DNA of 39,464 bases from Agathobacter sp. (GCA_022769125.1 JALEKN010000065.1:1-39464), one strand, 5' to 3'. Shown: positions 14,719 to 24,425, counted from the stretch's first letter. Translations and numbers: made by a program. Notes: a model not told the origin generated them from the sequence alone.

Positions 14719-16896
14719 TTATTCTACCCCTCTTTTATAATGACCATTTGTATATGTAACGGCTCCGGCTTTTGCCTCCTTTGGAAGGAGTTTTTTTAAT
14801 GCCATCTCATATTGTTCCAGAATAGTTCGGACTTCCGGTTCAGATTCCACGGAAAAATGCAGCCGGAACTTTCGGATGCCATAAGAACGCAGTTCATCCT
14901 GAACATAAAAAAGCTTTGTCGGCAAAGAATTGTATATGATGTTATAACAATCCTGGCAACAATTGCGAACGGCAAAATCCTTCTTATATCGGTCACGAAG
15001 ATAAAGAATCTCGGGTGTATGCCTGCACCCGCCGGTATTTTTGCAAACACATTGGGCCGTTGTCATTAATGGATAATATCCATATAACCACATTATGCTT
15101 TGCGCATTTTCCCTTGATGCAATCTCTTTTCGATTCAATTCAAACGGAATGGTAAGTTTATCCGCTCCTGCTTGTAAAAATGCATGGATAGCATCATTAT
15201 TGTACGCATAAAGATTGTGGTCACATACAAGCTCTTTATCCGGGAAAAATTCTTTCACGAAGAAAAAGCTTTCGTAGTTCTTAGCCACAAAGCCATCCAG
15301 ATCACATTGACCCAGACGCTTTAGATTGTCATGGTAAAATTCCATTGTCTTTGCGCGACAGATTGCAGGCATGATAAGGAATACTCTTTTCCCTCTTTCA
15401 TGAACACGTCTGCTATCCTTTGAAAAATCCTCAAAAAAAGACTTCTTATCGTATGCAACGGCATCTAAATAGACGGTATCAATCCAAGGGAAGGCTAAAA
15501 CGCAAGAAAGAAAATTACGATTTTCCAGAGAAACAATCTGTTCTTCTTTCTTTTGGATGTCCGAAGAGCAGTCTCCTTCCATCATATCAATACTGTTCAA
15601 AGGAGCTTCCGGTTTCTTTCTTTGATAGCACAGAAGTATTTGTGCCTGCAATTGTTCGATTGCTTCACGCTTCAGCTGATTTAGTATTCCGTTTGGAATG
15701 AACAGTCCGTCGTCTAAGGTGACCTTCAGCGTATCAAAGGCAAAAGCGGTATCTTTTGTCTTTTGCATGCGATTGCTTATATCTGTGACCGTGGCCGGAA
15801 GTTTGGCGGCAATATCCGGTTTTGGCCCTGTTACAGCCACCTTACAATCTGTTGCCAGATCCCATATTGTAAACTGCATGGGTTCTTCGCGCTTAATAGT
15901 CATCTGTCCACCGATATTTCGATATGCCTTTATTCTTCCTGCATACTCACTTTCCTGTGTGAATGACGGTTTTTCAAAGGTTACCATATCTGTCCCGTTG
16001 TGTCTGCTTAGATATCCATCGGTAAAACCACATCGGTTGCCATAGGAAGAAAGTGCGGAGGCATCCTCTTTTTTTATACTGCATTCTGTGCCGGATAGTG
16101 CCTCGTCTAAATATTTACGATACATCGCAACAACACCTGCAGCGTAAGATGTCTTTTTCATTCGCCCCTCAATCTTGAGTGAATAGACACCCGCATCAGA
16201 CATTTCTTTTAAATGTCCGATACAACAAAAATCTTTGAGACTAAGTACGTAAGACTCTGCCTTTCGGATGGTCTTATCTGCGTTATAGACACTGTAAGGA
16301 AGCCGGCATGGCTGCGCACAGCGTCCTCTGTTTCCACTTCTTCCCCCGAGCAGGCTGCTGAAGAGGCATTGTCCGGAATATGAGTAGCACAATGCTCCAT
16401 GCACAAATGCCTCAAGCTCCATTCCTGTTTCCTGGGATATTTTTTTCATCTCTTCAAGGGATACTTCCCTTGCCATTACCACACGGGTCACGCCGTATTG
16501 TTGTAAAAAACGTACCCCTTCTACTCCGGTAACAGTCATCTGGGTGCTTGTGTGGATCGGAAGCTGTGGAAACCACGCATGGATTTTGGCAAGTGCCCCG
16601 AAATCCTGCACTAAAACAGCATCAAGTCCTCTTTCATAAAAAGGAAACAGATAGTCATACAACTGCTCGATCTCATTGTTCTTCAATAATGTATTTACTG
16701 TCAAATATATTTTTCTGCCCCGAAGATGCGCATAGTCAAGCGCCTCAAGTAAATCTTCTTTTGAAAAATTATTTGCATATGCACGCGCGCCAAAACGGTC
16801 GCCCCCAAGGTATACTGCATCTGCGCCGGCATCAATGACAGCGTGAAGTGTCTCGGGGGAGCCAGCTGGTGCAAGTAATTCCATTTTAGGTTCCAT
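14719..16896 (-). CDS. U32 family peptidase/hydroxylase-like protein
   Basis: U32 proteins include RlhA and TrhP of Escherichia coli, which are linked to RNA hydroxylation rather than proteolysis. The 725-residue product opens MEPKMELLAPAGSPETLHAV and GADAVYLGGDRFGARAYA. The U32 signature EAFVHGALCYSYSGQC is near residue 180, followed by GNRGRCAQPCRLPY with the conserved cysteines. The middle matches the DUF3656-like insert. The C-terminal part holds a second cysteine cluster (CVCKNTGGC, then CCQDC). The ATG at 16896 has GGAG upstream; a longer frame to 16935 lacks one. The exact substrate is unknown. It is followed directly by the SEDS gene. Confidence 0.9.
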   Translation of the reverse strand: MEPKMELLAPAGSPETLHAVIDAGADAVYLGGDRFGARAYANNFSKEDLLEALDYAHLRGRKIYLTVNTLLKNNEIEQLYDYLFPFYERGLDAVLVQDFGALAKIHAWFPQLPIHTSTQMTVTGVEGVRFLQQYGVTRVVMAREVSLEEMKKISQETGMELEAFVHGALCYSYSGQCLFSSLLGGRSGNRGRCAQPCRLPYSVYNADKTIRKAESYVLSLKDFCCIGHLKEMSDAGVYSLKIEGRMKKTSYAAGVVAMYRKYLDEALSGTECSIKKEDASALSSYGNRCGFTDGYLSRHNGTDMVTFEKPSFTQESEYAGRIKAYRNIGGQMTIKREEPMQFTIWDLATDCKVAVTGPKPDIAAKLPATVTDISNRMQKTKDTAFAFDTLKVTLDDGLFIPNGILNQLKREAIEQLQAQILLCYQRKKPEAPLNSIDMMEGDCSSDIQKKEEQIVSLENRNFLSCVLAFPWIDTVYLDAVAYDKKSFFEDFSKDSRRVHERGKRVFLIMPAICRAKTMEFYHDNLKRLGQCDLDGFVAKNYESFFFVKEFFPDKELVCDHNLYAYNNDAIHAFLQAGADKLTIPFELNRKEIASRENAQSIMWLYGYYPLMTTAQCVCKNTGGCRHTPEILYLRDRYKKDFAVRNCCQDCYNIIYNSLPTKLFYVQDELRSYGIRKFRLHFSVESEPEVRTILEQYEMALKKLLPKEAKAGAVTYTNGHYKRGVE

Positions 16897-16935
16897 GGTT
16901 TTCTCCAATCTATAGGATTGTCCTATAATCAACAA

Positions 16936-16967
16936 AGCGGGGCAGAAACTTCTATCTCTGCCCCGCT
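16936..16967 (-). terminator. Intrinsic terminator of zapA
   Basis: An 11-bp perfect stem (AGCGGGGCAGA and TCTGCCCCGCT) with a 10-base loop lies seven bases past the zapA stop. The T tract on the minus strand is short (TTTGTTG), so efficiency is uncertain. Confidence 0.7.
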
Positions 16968-16973
16968 GATATT

Positions 16974-17414
16974 TTATTGTGCTTTCGTAGTTTTCTTTTT
17001 GTCTTTGTCCAGAAGCGAATCTTCAAGTGTTGCCTCAAGTCTTGCTTTATTAAGCAAAAGCTCACGGTTTTCAGCCTCCAGCTGCTTTAAAGATGCTTCG
17101 GCAGTCTCTGTCTTAACCTGATTGGTTATCAGATCATGCTTCAGATCATAGATTTCTTTACCCTTAAGCTCGATATCCCGTTCTAATTTTTCAACCTGGG
17201 ATTTTGCTTTAAAGTAGTCATCTGCAATATTGAGCTGTATTAATGTACTCTTCATATTGAGCGGGAGATGGCGATAATCTTCAATTGCATCGAACTCACT
17301 GATTTTATTGTTTATGTAAGCTGCTACTTTCTGTAAATATTCTTCTCCTTCATAGCCGCTTAACGTATATACCTTTCCGTCTATTACCACTTCGGCACTT
17401 GTCTTGGCTGACAT
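16974..17414 (-). CDS. zapA: Cell division protein ZapA
   Basis: ZapA binds and bundles FtsZ at the division ring. The 146-residue protein starts MSAKTSAEVVIDGKVYTLSG and carries GYEGEEYLQKVAAYINNKI, the family N-domain. A long coiled coil fills residues about 65-135 (TAEASLKQLEAENRELLLNK). It is longer than E. coli ZapA because of the coiled coil, which is usual in clostridia. It has its own sigma-A promoter and a terminator, so it is probably a single-gene unit between ruvB and the U32 gene. GGAGG precedes the ATG. Confidence 0.88.
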   Translation of the reverse strand: MSAKTSAEVVIDGKVYTLSGYEGEEYLQKVAAYINNKISEFDAIEDYRHLPLNMKSTLIQLNIADDYFKAKSQVEKLERDIELKGKEIYDLKHDLITNQVKTETAEASLKQLEAENRELLLNKARLEATLEDSLLDKDKKKTTKAQ

Positions 17415-17459
17415 GATTTATCCTCCGAACTTTTTCATTTTCTTAACTTATCCATACGT

Positions 17460-17488
17460 ATTGTATCATTGTAATGCAAAGAACACAA
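17460..17488 (-). promoter_or_regulatory. Sigma-A promoter of zapA
   Basis: On the minus strand TTGTGT (17483-17488) and TACAAT (17460-17465) are separated by 17 bases, directly after the ruvB stop. Confidence 0.7.
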
Positions 17489-17493
17489 TAGCT

Positions 17494-18483
17494 TTAACTG
17501 ATTCCAAAATGTTCATATGCAAATGCTGTCGCAACGCGGCCTTTCGGTGTGCGGTTAATAAACCCGTTCTTGACCAGATAGGGTTCATAGACATCCTCGA
17601 TCGTTCCGGCATCCTCCCCGAGTGCTGCGGCAAGTGTGTCAAGCCCAACCGGTCCTCCCTGAAATTTTTCAATGATCGTCATCAGTATATTCCGGTCGTT
17701 CTGATCAAGTCCAAGCTTATCTACCTCAAGCAGATCGAGTGCAAATGCAGCTACCTCATATGTGATCCTTCCATCGTATTTCACTTCCGCGAAATCACGT
17801 ACACGTTTTAAGAGACGGTTTGCAAGACGCGGTGTGCCACGGGATCTTCTGGCCATCTCATACGCTCCCTGCTCATCAATTTCAACCCCAAGCTTTGCAG
17901 CGGAATGAAGAATGATTGTTTTCAATTCTTCAACCGTATAGTATTCCATATGGCAGACAACTCCGAAACGGTCACGTAGCGGTGCCGAAAGCATTCCTGC
18001 ACGTGTTGTGGCTCCGACAAGCGTAAATTTCGGAAGGTTTAACCGGATCGACCTTGCAGATTCACCTTTTCCAATCATAACATCGATCGCGTAATCCTCC
18101 ATGGCAGGATATAATACTTCCTCTACCTGCCGGTTCAGCCTGTGAATTTCATCGACAAACAGCACATCCCCTTCCGCAAGGTTATTTAAAATTGCCGCCA
18201 TCTCACCCGGTTTTGCGATTGCCGGACCGGAAGTAATCTTAAGATGCGTCCCCATTTCATTTGAAATGATTCCGGCAAGTGTTGTCTTACCAAGTCCCGG
18301 CGGACCGTAAAATAACACGTGATCCAGGGACTCCGAACGCTGTTTTGCCGCTTCTATGTATACCTTTAAATTTCCCTTGATCTTTTCCTGTCCAATATAT
18401 TCATTTAATGATTGTGGTCGAAGATTTGTCTCAATAGAGAGGTCTTCTTCCTGCATCTGCGTTGATATAACTCTGCGCTCCAT
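17494..18483 (-). CDS. ruvB: Holliday junction branch migration helicase RuvB
   Basis: RuvB is the hexameric AAA+ motor that moves Holliday junctions with RuvA. The 329-residue protein has the N-terminal [19 protein letters not shown] and Walker [12 protein letters not shown]. Walker B is [20 protein letters not shown] and sensor 1 is GATTRAG. The C-terminal winged helix ends [14 protein letters not shown]. Length is normal. It follows ruvA by about 54 bases in the standard ruvA-ruvB order; ruvC is not in the window, as usual for Firmicutes. Confidence 0.97.
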   Translation of the reverse strand: MERRVISTQMQEEDLSIETNLRPQSLNEYIGQEKIKGNLKVYIEAAKQRSESLDHVLFYGPPGLGKTTLAGIISNEMGTHLKITSGPAIAKPGEMAAILNNLAEGDVLFVDEIHRLNRQVEEVLYPAMEDYAIDVMIGKGESARSIRLNLPKFTLVGATTRAGMLSAPLRDRFGVVCHMEYYTVEELKTIILHSAAKLGVEIDEQGAYEMARRSRGTPRLANRLLKRVRDFAEVKYDGRITYEVAAFALDLLEVDKLGLDQNDRNILMTIIEKFQGGPVGLDTLAAALGEDAGTIEDVYEPYLVKNGFINRTPKGRVATAFAYEHFGIS

Positions 18484-18537
18484 AATAATGCCCGTTCTCC
18501 CCTTTTCGATAATCTGATTATATCAATCCACTTTTGT

Positions 18538-19143
18538 TTACATGTGTTTAAGTGCAGCCCGAAGAACGGCCTCAACATCCATAGCTTCGGTAATCTCTAC
18601 TTTTGAAACAGCTTTCAGGCTTTCTGCTGAAGAATATCCAAGCGCGGAAAGTGCAAGTACGGCATCATTTTTTATGGTAGAGGCAGCACCCTTTGTAATG
18701 GCACTTTGCGTATTTGTCAGCTTTTGCTCAAATGCATCCTCTAAAGAAATCTTATCTTTTAATTCGAGGACAACACGTGAAGCTGTTTTGGCGCCGATTC
18801 CGGGAGCCTTTGCAATCGCTTTTGCATCGCCGGAAAGTACGGCAAACCGAAGGTCATCTGTTGATAGTGCGGATAATACGGCAATCGCACCCTTCGGGCC
18901 GATTCCACTGACGGCAAGAAGCTGTTTAAACATTTCGAGTTCATCACGTTCTAAAAATCCATACAACATCATGATATCCTCACGCAGATACAGATATGTA
19001 TGAACTTTTACAACATCCCCGATAGGCGGAAGATCATTCATCGCCTGTCCGGAAATAACAACCATATATCCGATACCGCCTACATCAATGACTATATGAT
19101 CAATATTTACTTCTACAAGTTCACCACGAATATAAGAAAACAT
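18538..19143 (-). CDS. ruvA: Holliday junction binding protein RuvA
   Basis: RuvA binds four-way junctions and loads RuvB. The 201-residue protein starts MFSYIRGELVEVNIDHIVID (OB fold). It has the two helix-hairpin-helix motifs LLAVSGIGPKGAIAVLSAL and APGIGAKTASRVVLELK, then a C-terminal RuvB-binding domain (ALSALGYSSAESLKAV). I chose the ATG at 19143, with GGAG five bases upstream; the frame is open to 19347 but that part reads through the Gx-transporter gene in another frame. It follows that gene by 11 bases and precedes ruvB. Confidence 0.96.
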   Translation of the reverse strand: MFSYIRGELVEVNIDHIVIDVGGIGYMVVISGQAMNDLPPIGDVVKVHTYLYLREDIMMLYGFLERDELEMFKQLLAVSGIGPKGAIAVLSALSTDDLRFAVLSGDAKAIAKAPGIGAKTASRVVLELKDKISLEDAFEQKLTNTQSAITKGAASTIKNDAVLALSALGYSSAESLKAVSKVEITEAMDVEAVLRAALKHM

Positions 19144-19154
19144 ATGCTCTCCTT

Positions 19155-19643
19155 TTATCGAAAACGGAATTTGACTCGTAAAATAAGTTCCTGGGAAATC
19201 ACACCGATTACAAGTCCTGTTATCGTTCCAGAAACAAATAATACGGGTATATAATATAATACGGAAAGATTCTGGACTATTGCGGCTGCCACAAAGAGTT
19301 GTCCTATATTGTGGAAGATTCCCCCGGCGATGCTGACAGATACACATTTAAACTTGCCGGTTTTTTTAAACAGGAACATCACGGCAAAGCTCAGTAAGCC
19401 ACCTGCAAGAGAATACGCGATACTAAATACGTTACCGAACATCATCCCGCTAAGGATAATCCTAAGAACGGAGATCACAAGTGCTTCCTTTGTACCCAAA
19501 AGGTACAGAGCCCACACGATGACAATATTTGTGAGTCCAAGCTTTACACCGGGAATCCCAATATGAAACGGAATCAGTGTCTCAATATAGCTGCAGATCA
19601 ATGCAAGCGCCAGAAATATTCCCATGTATGCTGTTTTTTTCAT
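19155..19643 (-). CDS. Gx transporter / heptaprenyl diphosphate synthase component I family membrane protein
   Basis: This family (Hpre_diP_synt_I, also called Gx transporter) consists of small integral membrane proteins that look like substrate-binding units of energy-coupling-factor transporters; the substrate is not known here. The 162-residue protein has about five membrane helices. It has the motif GIPGVKLGLTNIVIVWALYL and the Gly-rich pattern SLAGGLLSFAVMF and SIAGGIFHNIGQLFVA. I chose the ATG at 19643, with GAGGT upstream; an earlier ATG at 19661 lacks a better site. It is paired with the NusG-II gene upstream (27 bases), a common clostridial couple. Confidence 0.85.
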   Translation of the reverse strand: MKKTAYMGIFLALALICSYIETLIPFHIGIPGVKLGLTNIVIVWALYLLGTKEALVISVLRIILSGMMFGNVFSIAYSLAGGLLSFAVMFLFKKTGKFKCVSVSIAGGIFHNIGQLFVAAAIVQNLSVLYYIPVLFVSGTITGLVIGVISQELILRVKFRFR

Positions 19644-19670
19644 GAAATTACCTCTATCCATGGAGTAACA

Positions 19671-20054
19671 TTACTTTGAAAAAGCATCAAATTCATCTTC
19701 ATCATCACCTGCCACAATTACAATTACTTTATTTGGCAGACAAACAATTGTCTCACCGCTTTGAGAAATTGCATTTTGATATTCACAAAGCTTATCCGGA
19801 CAATCTGCATCTATCATTTTTGCTTTTCCATCTTTGATCGACAGAATGTTTGTAGTAATGCCAGATGCATTTGGAATCTTAATCTCCTGCTCATCGGTCA
19901 GGGAATATGTTCCAAAAACCTCTCCATCGACCATGATCTGAACCTGATTTCCCTGTTCTGCACGGCGGAAATAGAAAAAATAGATTCCAGCCACGGCAAC
20001 AGCAAGAAGAATCAATAATAAAATAATGTCATTCTTACCAAAACGTTTATTCAT
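19671..20054 (-). CDS. NusG domain II-containing exported protein
   Basis: NusG-II proteins (former DUF1312) are small membrane-anchored extracytoplasmic proteins usually beside Gx-transporter or ApbE/Rnf genes; their role is unknown. The 127-residue product has an N-terminal membrane anchor (about residues 10-30, DIILLLILLAVAVAGIYFFY) and a beta-rich domain. The family pattern ADCPDKLCEYQNAI is present, with two cysteines in CPDKLC and another in VCLPNKVIV. Its start overlaps the miaB stop by eight bases. The tail is acidic (GDDEDEFD). Confidence 0.87.
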   Translation of the reverse strand: MNKRFGKNDIILLLILLAVAVAGIYFFYFRRAEQGNQVQIMVDGEVFGTYSLTDEQEIKIPNASGITTNILSIKDGKAKMIDADCPDKLCEYQNAISQSGETIVCLPNKVIVIVAGDDEDEFDAFSK

Positions 20055-21456
20055 TTACAATTTCACCCAAATAATAAAAACCTTTGCATTCCTTCAGCTT
20101 TACATTATAGATTTTACCAATCATATCAGATGTTCCCGGAAGATGAACAACCGAGTTATTATCAAGACGACCGGTAACAAGTGAGGCATCCTGCACATTT
20201 TGTTCTTCAATGAGAACAGGAAGTGTCTTTCCCTCCAATTCCATTGCCTTTTCATTTGAGATAGACTGAACCAATGCTAAAAGTTCATCAAAACGGCGTT
20301 TTACCACATCCTGAGGAATCTGGTCTTCCATAGCCGCTGCCGGGGTTCCGGTACGTTTGGAATAGATAAAGGTAAATGCGCTGTCATAGCGTACTTTCCT
20401 AACAACGTCCATCGTCTCTGCAAAGTCTTCCTCTGTCTCGCCCGGAAAACCAACAATAATATCAGTTGTAATAGCAATATCCGGTACTTTTTCACGAAGC
20501 TTATCTACAAGATCAAGATAATGTTCCTTATCATAATGGCGGTTCATAATCTTAAGAAGTCTTGAACTTCCCGATTGCAACGGAAGATGCATATGGTGGC
20601 ATACCTTGTCGCAATCACGGATCGCGTCAATCAGGTCATCGGAAAGGTCCTTTGGATGGGAAGTCATAAAACGGATACGCTTTAATCCCTCAATCCGGTT
20701 GACCTCGCGAAGTAATTCTGCAAAAGTGACCGGCTGTTCCAAATTTTTTCCGTAGGAATTAACATTCTGCCCTAAGAGCATGATCTCGGATACCCCATCT
20801 TGAACCAGACTCTCAATTTCCCGGATGATATCCTGCGGCTCCCGGCTTCTCTCACGGCCTCGGACATACGGAACAATGCAATAGCTGCAGAAATTGTTGC
20901 AGCCAAACATAATATTGACACCGGATTTAAAGGAGAATTTACGCTTGATTGGAAGTTCTTCTACAATCTTATCCGTATCCTTCCAGATATCTATAATCAT
21001 GGAATTGGATTCAAACATTCTACAGAGAAGTTCTGCAAATTTATAAATATTATGCGTTCCGAAAATCAGGTCTACACACCGATAACTCTTTTTGATCTTT
21101 TCAACAACGGCATTCTCCTGCATCATACATCCACATAATGCAATTTTCATGACAGGATTCTGCTTTTTGTAGTTGGAAAGATATCCAAGCCGTCCATATA
21201 CCTTATTGTTTGCATTTTCGCGAACGGTACATGTGTTATAGATTACAAAATCGGCATGTTCATCCTTACCCTCTACATAGCCAACCTGCTCAAGTACTCC
21301 TACAAGTTTTTCGGAGTCACGGGCATTCATCTGGCAACCAAAGGTATGAACGCAGTAAGTAAGCGGGCGACCGATTTTCTCTGACTCACTCTTTACATAT
21401 TCTTTTGCCTTTTCAATATAGTCATATTGTAAACGTGTTTCTTCTAAATCTCTCAT
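20047..21456 (-). CDS. miaB: tRNA-2-methylthio-N6-dimethylallyladenosine synthase MiaB
   Basis: MiaB is a radical SAM enzyme that methylthiolates i6A37 in tRNAs reading codons starting with U. The 469-residue protein has the N-terminal methylthiotransferase domain with the cluster cysteines (TFGCQMNARDSEK, NTCTVRENANNK, CGCMMQ). The radical SAM triad is CNNFCSYC, followed by VPYVRGRERSR. The C-terminal TRAM domain includes VTGRLDNNSVVHLPG. The extra N-terminal 40 residues are usual for Firmicute MiaB. It lies 11 bases after proA and is probably in the same long transcript. It is distinct from rimO at the left edge. Confidence 0.96.
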   Translation of the reverse strand: MRDLEETRLQYDYIEKAKEYVKSESEKIGRPLTYCVHTFGCQMNARDSEKLVGVLEQVGYVEGKDEHADFVIYNTCTVRENANNKVYGRLGYLSNYKKQNPVMKIALCGCMMQENAVVEKIKKSYRCVDLIFGTHNIYKFAELLCRMFESNSMIIDIWKDTDKIVEELPIKRKFSFKSGVNIMFGCNNFCSYCIVPYVRGRERSREPQDIIREIESLVQDGVSEIMLLGQNVNSYGKNLEQPVTFAELLREVNRIEGLKRIRFMTSHPKDLSDDLIDAIRDCDKVCHHMHLPLQSGSSRLLKIMNRHYDKEHYLDLVDKLREKVPDIAITTDIIVGFPGETEEDFAETMDVVRKVRYDSAFTFIYSKRTGTPAAAMEDQIPQDVVKRRFDELLALVQSISNEKAMELEGKTLPVLIEEQNVQDASLVTGRLDNNSVVHLPGTSDMIGKIYNVKLKECKGFYYLGEIVNE

Positions 21457-21467
21457 ATTCTTTCCTA

Positions 21468-22727
21468 TTACTCTCTAATTTGTCCGTTTCCGTAAATAAT
21501 GTATTTGTAGCTGGTAAGCGCCTCAAGCCCCATAGGCCCGCGGGCATGCAGTTTCTGCGTACTGATGCCGATTTCTGCTCCAAATCCAAATTCATTGCCA
21601 TCGGAAAAACGTGTGGAGGCATTAACATAGACACAGGCAGAATCAATTGCATCAAGAAAATGCTGTGCCCTGTCATAGTTATTTGTTATGATTGCTTCAG
21701 AGTGATGGGTTGTATAATGATTGATATGCTCAATTGCCTCATCAATATTTTCTACGGTCTTAACCGAAAGGATATAGTCAAGATATTCCGTTCCCCAATC
21801 TTCCTCTGTTGCTTCCTTTACAAGTAAATGATCATTGCCAAGGCAGGCAAGCGCACTCGCATCAGTCCGAAGCTCTACGTTCTTCGGAGAAAGTGCCTCG
21901 TATAGCATTGGCAAAAATTCTTTTTCTACACTCTTGTGAACGACAATGGATTCACAGGCGTTGCACACGCCGATTCTTTGTGTCTTGGCATTCTTTATGA
22001 TGCGGACAGCCATTGGCAGATCTGCCTCTGCATCTACATAGATATGGCAATTTCCAGTGCCAGTCTCAATAACCGGTATTGTTGCATTTTTCACAACATT
22101 CTGGATCAGTCCATGTCCACCTCTCGGAATAAGAAGGTCCACATATTCATCCATCTTCATAAATTCCATGGTTGTGCTCCGGTCTGTGGATGTGATCAGA
22201 CTGAGTGCTGATTCTGTAACATGATTCTTTACCAATGCACTTTTTAATGCGTCAACAATCGCAATATTAGAACAGATTGCGTCACTGCCACCTTTTAAGA
22301 TCACGCAATTTCCAGTCTTAAAGCAAAGTGCAAATGCATCGGCTGTTACATTTGGCCTTGCCTCATAAATGATTCCGATTACGCCAAGTGGGACACGTCG
22401 TTTACCGATGATCAGACCATTCGGACGTTTTTTCATGGAAAGCACCTCCCCGATTGGGTCATCAAGTGCTGCAACCTGGCGAAGCCCATCTGCCATTCCG
22501 GCAATGCGGTCATGATTTAAAGTAAGACGATCTAATAAGCCATCCGGCATATGATTTGACTTTGCACGTTCGATATCTTCTTCGTTAGCCTTCAGTATTG
22601 CCTCTTCACTCGCAATCAGTGCTGCTGCCGCATCCGTAAGAACCCGGTCTTTGGTATCGGAATCAAGCATTCCGACTGATATTTTAACATCACTAGCATG
22701 TTTACAGAGTTGTCTAAGTTCTTCCAT
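21468..22727 (-). CDS. proA: Gamma-glutamyl phosphate reductase
   Basis: ProA reduces gamma-glutamyl phosphate to glutamate semialdehyde with NADPH, the second step of proline synthesis. The 419-residue protein has the catalytic cysteine in TQRIGVCNACESIVV near residue 250. Other conserved segments are VPLGVIGIIYEARPNVTADA, then LKGGSDAI, and the C-terminal GFGAEIGISTQKLHARGPMG. Length is normal. proB lies two genes upstream, with the DUF896 and formyl-THF cyclo-ligase genes between, so proline synthesis is encoded in one transcript. Confidence 0.97.
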   Translation of the reverse strand: MEELRQLCKHASDVKISVGMLDSDTKDRVLTDAAAALIASEEAILKANEEDIERAKSNHMPDGLLDRLTLNHDRIAGMADGLRQVAALDDPIGEVLSMKKRPNGLIIGKRRVPLGVIGIIYEARPNVTADAFALCFKTGNCVILKGGSDAICSNIAIVDALKSALVKNHVTESALSLITSTDRSTTMEFMKMDEYVDLLIPRGGHGLIQNVVKNATIPVIETGTGNCHIYVDAEADLPMAVRIIKNAKTQRIGVCNACESIVVHKSVEKEFLPMLYEALSPKNVELRTDASALACLGNDHLLVKEATEEDWGTEYLDYILSVKTVENIDEAIEHINHYTTHHSEAIITNNYDRAQHFLDAIDSACVYVNASTRFSDGNEFGFGAEIGISTQKLHARGPMGLEALTSYKYIIYGNGQIRE

Positions 22728-22742
22728 GAAAGATCCTCCTGT

Positions 22743-23324
22743 CTAATTGGTGTCCAAACGGTTGGGTTGTATTACATCCGTGATAACGGTACGCATCGGA
22801 TAGTCGTGTGGATCTGTTTCAAAAGCATCCACAACCTGAAATGAATAGGCAATTCCAATCGGAATCAGCCGCTTGTTCTTTTGATTTGTAATAAGGTATC
22901 TGTCATAATATCCTTTTCCATATCCGATACGGTATCCATCATTTGAAAAAGCAACCCCAGGAACAAGCATCGGAGTCTTATCGATAAGCATCAAGGAAAT
23001 CGGCTCCATTGTATCCGGCTCTAATATACCATAAGATCCTGTCTTAAAATCACACATGCTTTCCGCCAGATAAAAATCCATCTCTTCCCCAATTACCTTT
23101 GGAAAATAAAGTTTCTTTTTGTCCGCCCATGCGCGTTCCATAAATGCTGACAGGTCAACCTCATTTTGTGTTGCCATATATAAAAGAATCCTGTCGCATT
23201 CTGCGTACCAATCTGATTCTAAAAGTTTTTTGCAAATCTGATAACTGGCATACTGACGATATAGAAAAGAAATATCATTGCGGAGAAGCCTGCACTTTTT
23301 ACGAACCTGATTCTTTGTTTCCAT
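22743..23324 (-). CDS. 5-formyltetrahydrofolate cyclo-ligase
   Basis: This enzyme converts 5-formyl-THF to 5,10-methenyl-THF with ATP, rescuing stored folate. The 193-residue protein starts METKNQVRKKCRLLRNDIS and has the family signature GYRIGYGKGYYDRYL near residue 140, with LMLIDKTPMLVPGVAF before it. I chose the ATG at 23324; a GTG at 23336 is an alternative and the ribosome site (GGTGA) is weak for either. The start lies inside the end of the DUF896 gene, so translation is probably coupled. Confidence 0.92.
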   Translation of the reverse strand: METKNQVRKKCRLLRNDISFLYRQYASYQICKKLLESDWYAECDRILLYMATQNEVDLSAFMERAWADKKKLYFPKVIGEEMDFYLAESMCDFKTGSYGILEPDTMEPISLMLIDKTPMLVPGVAFSNDGYRIGYGKGYYDRYLITNQKNKRLIPIGIAYSFQVVDAFETDPHDYPMRTVITDVIQPNRLDTN

Positions 23325-23523
23325 ATTTTTCACCAAGATTCTCTATGGAATCATCTGGATTCACAACATCTATTGCATTTAGCTGGCTGCGTAAGTTATT
23401 ACGGACACTTGCAATATATTCCTGTCTTAGGATTGATTGTTCCATTTTTTCAACATCTGTCAATCCTTCTGCTTTTGCTTTGTGATATAGTTCATTAATT
23501 CTTTTTATCTTTTCTTCGGTCAT
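23299..23523 (-). CDS. DUF896 family protein (YnzC-like)
   Basis: DUF896 proteins are small two-helix proteins of unknown function; YnzC of B. subtilis lies in the SOS yneA operon. The 74-residue product starts MTEEKIKRINELYHKAKAEG and has the diagnostic LTDVEKMEQSILRQEYI and VRNNLRSQLNAI. The first base of the start shares a position with the last base of the proB stop, and its end overlaps the cyclo-ligase gene. Being between proB and proA is not expected from function and may only reflect operon packing. Confidence 0.9.
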   Translation of the reverse strand: MTEEKIKRINELYHKAKAEGLTDVEKMEQSILRQEYIASVRNNLRSQLNAIDVVNPDDSIENLGEKYGNKESGS

Positions 23524-24341
23524 TAACCTATACTCTCCATTATAAAATTCTCAAGATGAAAATTCGGGTTCAGATCTGCGTGGAAGGTTGTTCCAACAAA
23601 GTCTCCTGTAAATATATCGTGGATGACACCAAGATTTGCTGCATTTGCAATGATCATATCTGCACCGGAATATGTAGCAATCTTTGCAGCAGTAAGCTTT
23701 GTCGCCATACCACCGGTTCCGACATTGCTTCCAGAGCTTTCCTTCGCCATGGAAAGGATGGATGAGTCGATCTTCTCAACGTCAGATATCAGTTTGGCAT
23801 CCGGATTCGTATTTGGATCATCCGTATATAATCCATCAATATCGGATAGCAAAATAAGCTTATCTGCATGTACAAGTGAAGCCACAAGGGCAGAAAGCGT
23901 ATCATTGTCTCCGAACTGCATTTCATATGTACTTACTGTATCGTTCTCGTTTACAACCGGGATTACTCCGAGACGGAATAACTCTTCAAATGTATTCTGT
24001 GCATTAATTCTGGAGACCGGATTGATCATGGTATTCTTCGTCAGAAGAACCTGACCGGCCGTCTGATTATATTCCCCGAATATCTTCTGATAAGTCATCA
24101 TCAGCTTGGCTTGTCCGACAGCCGCACATGCCTGCTTCGTTGAAATGTCTTTTGGACGTTCCGACAGACCGATGGCATCACGCCCGACAGCAATGGCTCC
24201 GGAGCTGACGAGGCAGACATCCATCCCCTGATTGCGCAGATCACAAAGTGAACGTACCAAAAGTTCAATCTTATATAAATTAATACTTCCGGTCGTTTTA
24301 TGGGTAAGAGAAGAAGATCCAATCTTGATAACTACTCGCAT
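23523..24341 (-). CDS. proB: Glutamate 5-kinase, short form without PUA domain
   Basis: ProB phosphorylates glutamate with ATP, the first and regulated step of proline synthesis. The 272-residue protein starts MRVVIKIGSSSLTHKTTG and has the amino-acid-kinase segments LVSSGAIAVGRDAIGL, VNENDTVSTYEMQFGDND, LSDIDGLYTDDPN and GTGGMATKLTAAKIA. It stops before the PUA domain found in E. coli ProB (about 367 residues); the short form is known in other bacteria and the end looks natural. It is first in the proB-DUF896-cyclo-ligase-proA-miaB run. The 84 bases upstream hold at most a weak promoter. Confidence 0.95.
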   Translation of the reverse strand: MRVVIKIGSSSLTHKTTGSINLYKIELLVRSLCDLRNQGMDVCLVSSGAIAVGRDAIGLSERPKDISTKQACAAVGQAKLMMTYQKIFGEYNQTAGQVLLTKNTMINPVSRINAQNTFEELFRLGVIPVVNENDTVSTYEMQFGDNDTLSALVASLVHADKLILLSDIDGLYTDDPNTNPDAKLISDVEKIDSSILSMAKESSGSNVGTGGMATKLTAAKIATYSGADMIIANAANLGVIHDIFTGDFVGTTFHADLNPNFHLENFIMESIG

Positions 24342-24425
24342 ACTTTTATCCTCATATATTATTTGGCAACAAAAATTACCTAACCTACTCTATCATACCT
24401 TCACATAAAATACAAAATAATATTA

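Noticed and set aside
18538..19347. Longer N-terminus for RuvA reaching 19347
   Set aside because: The extra residues are out-of-frame translation of the Gx-transporter gene; the ATG at 19143 has a good ribosome site and the family start.
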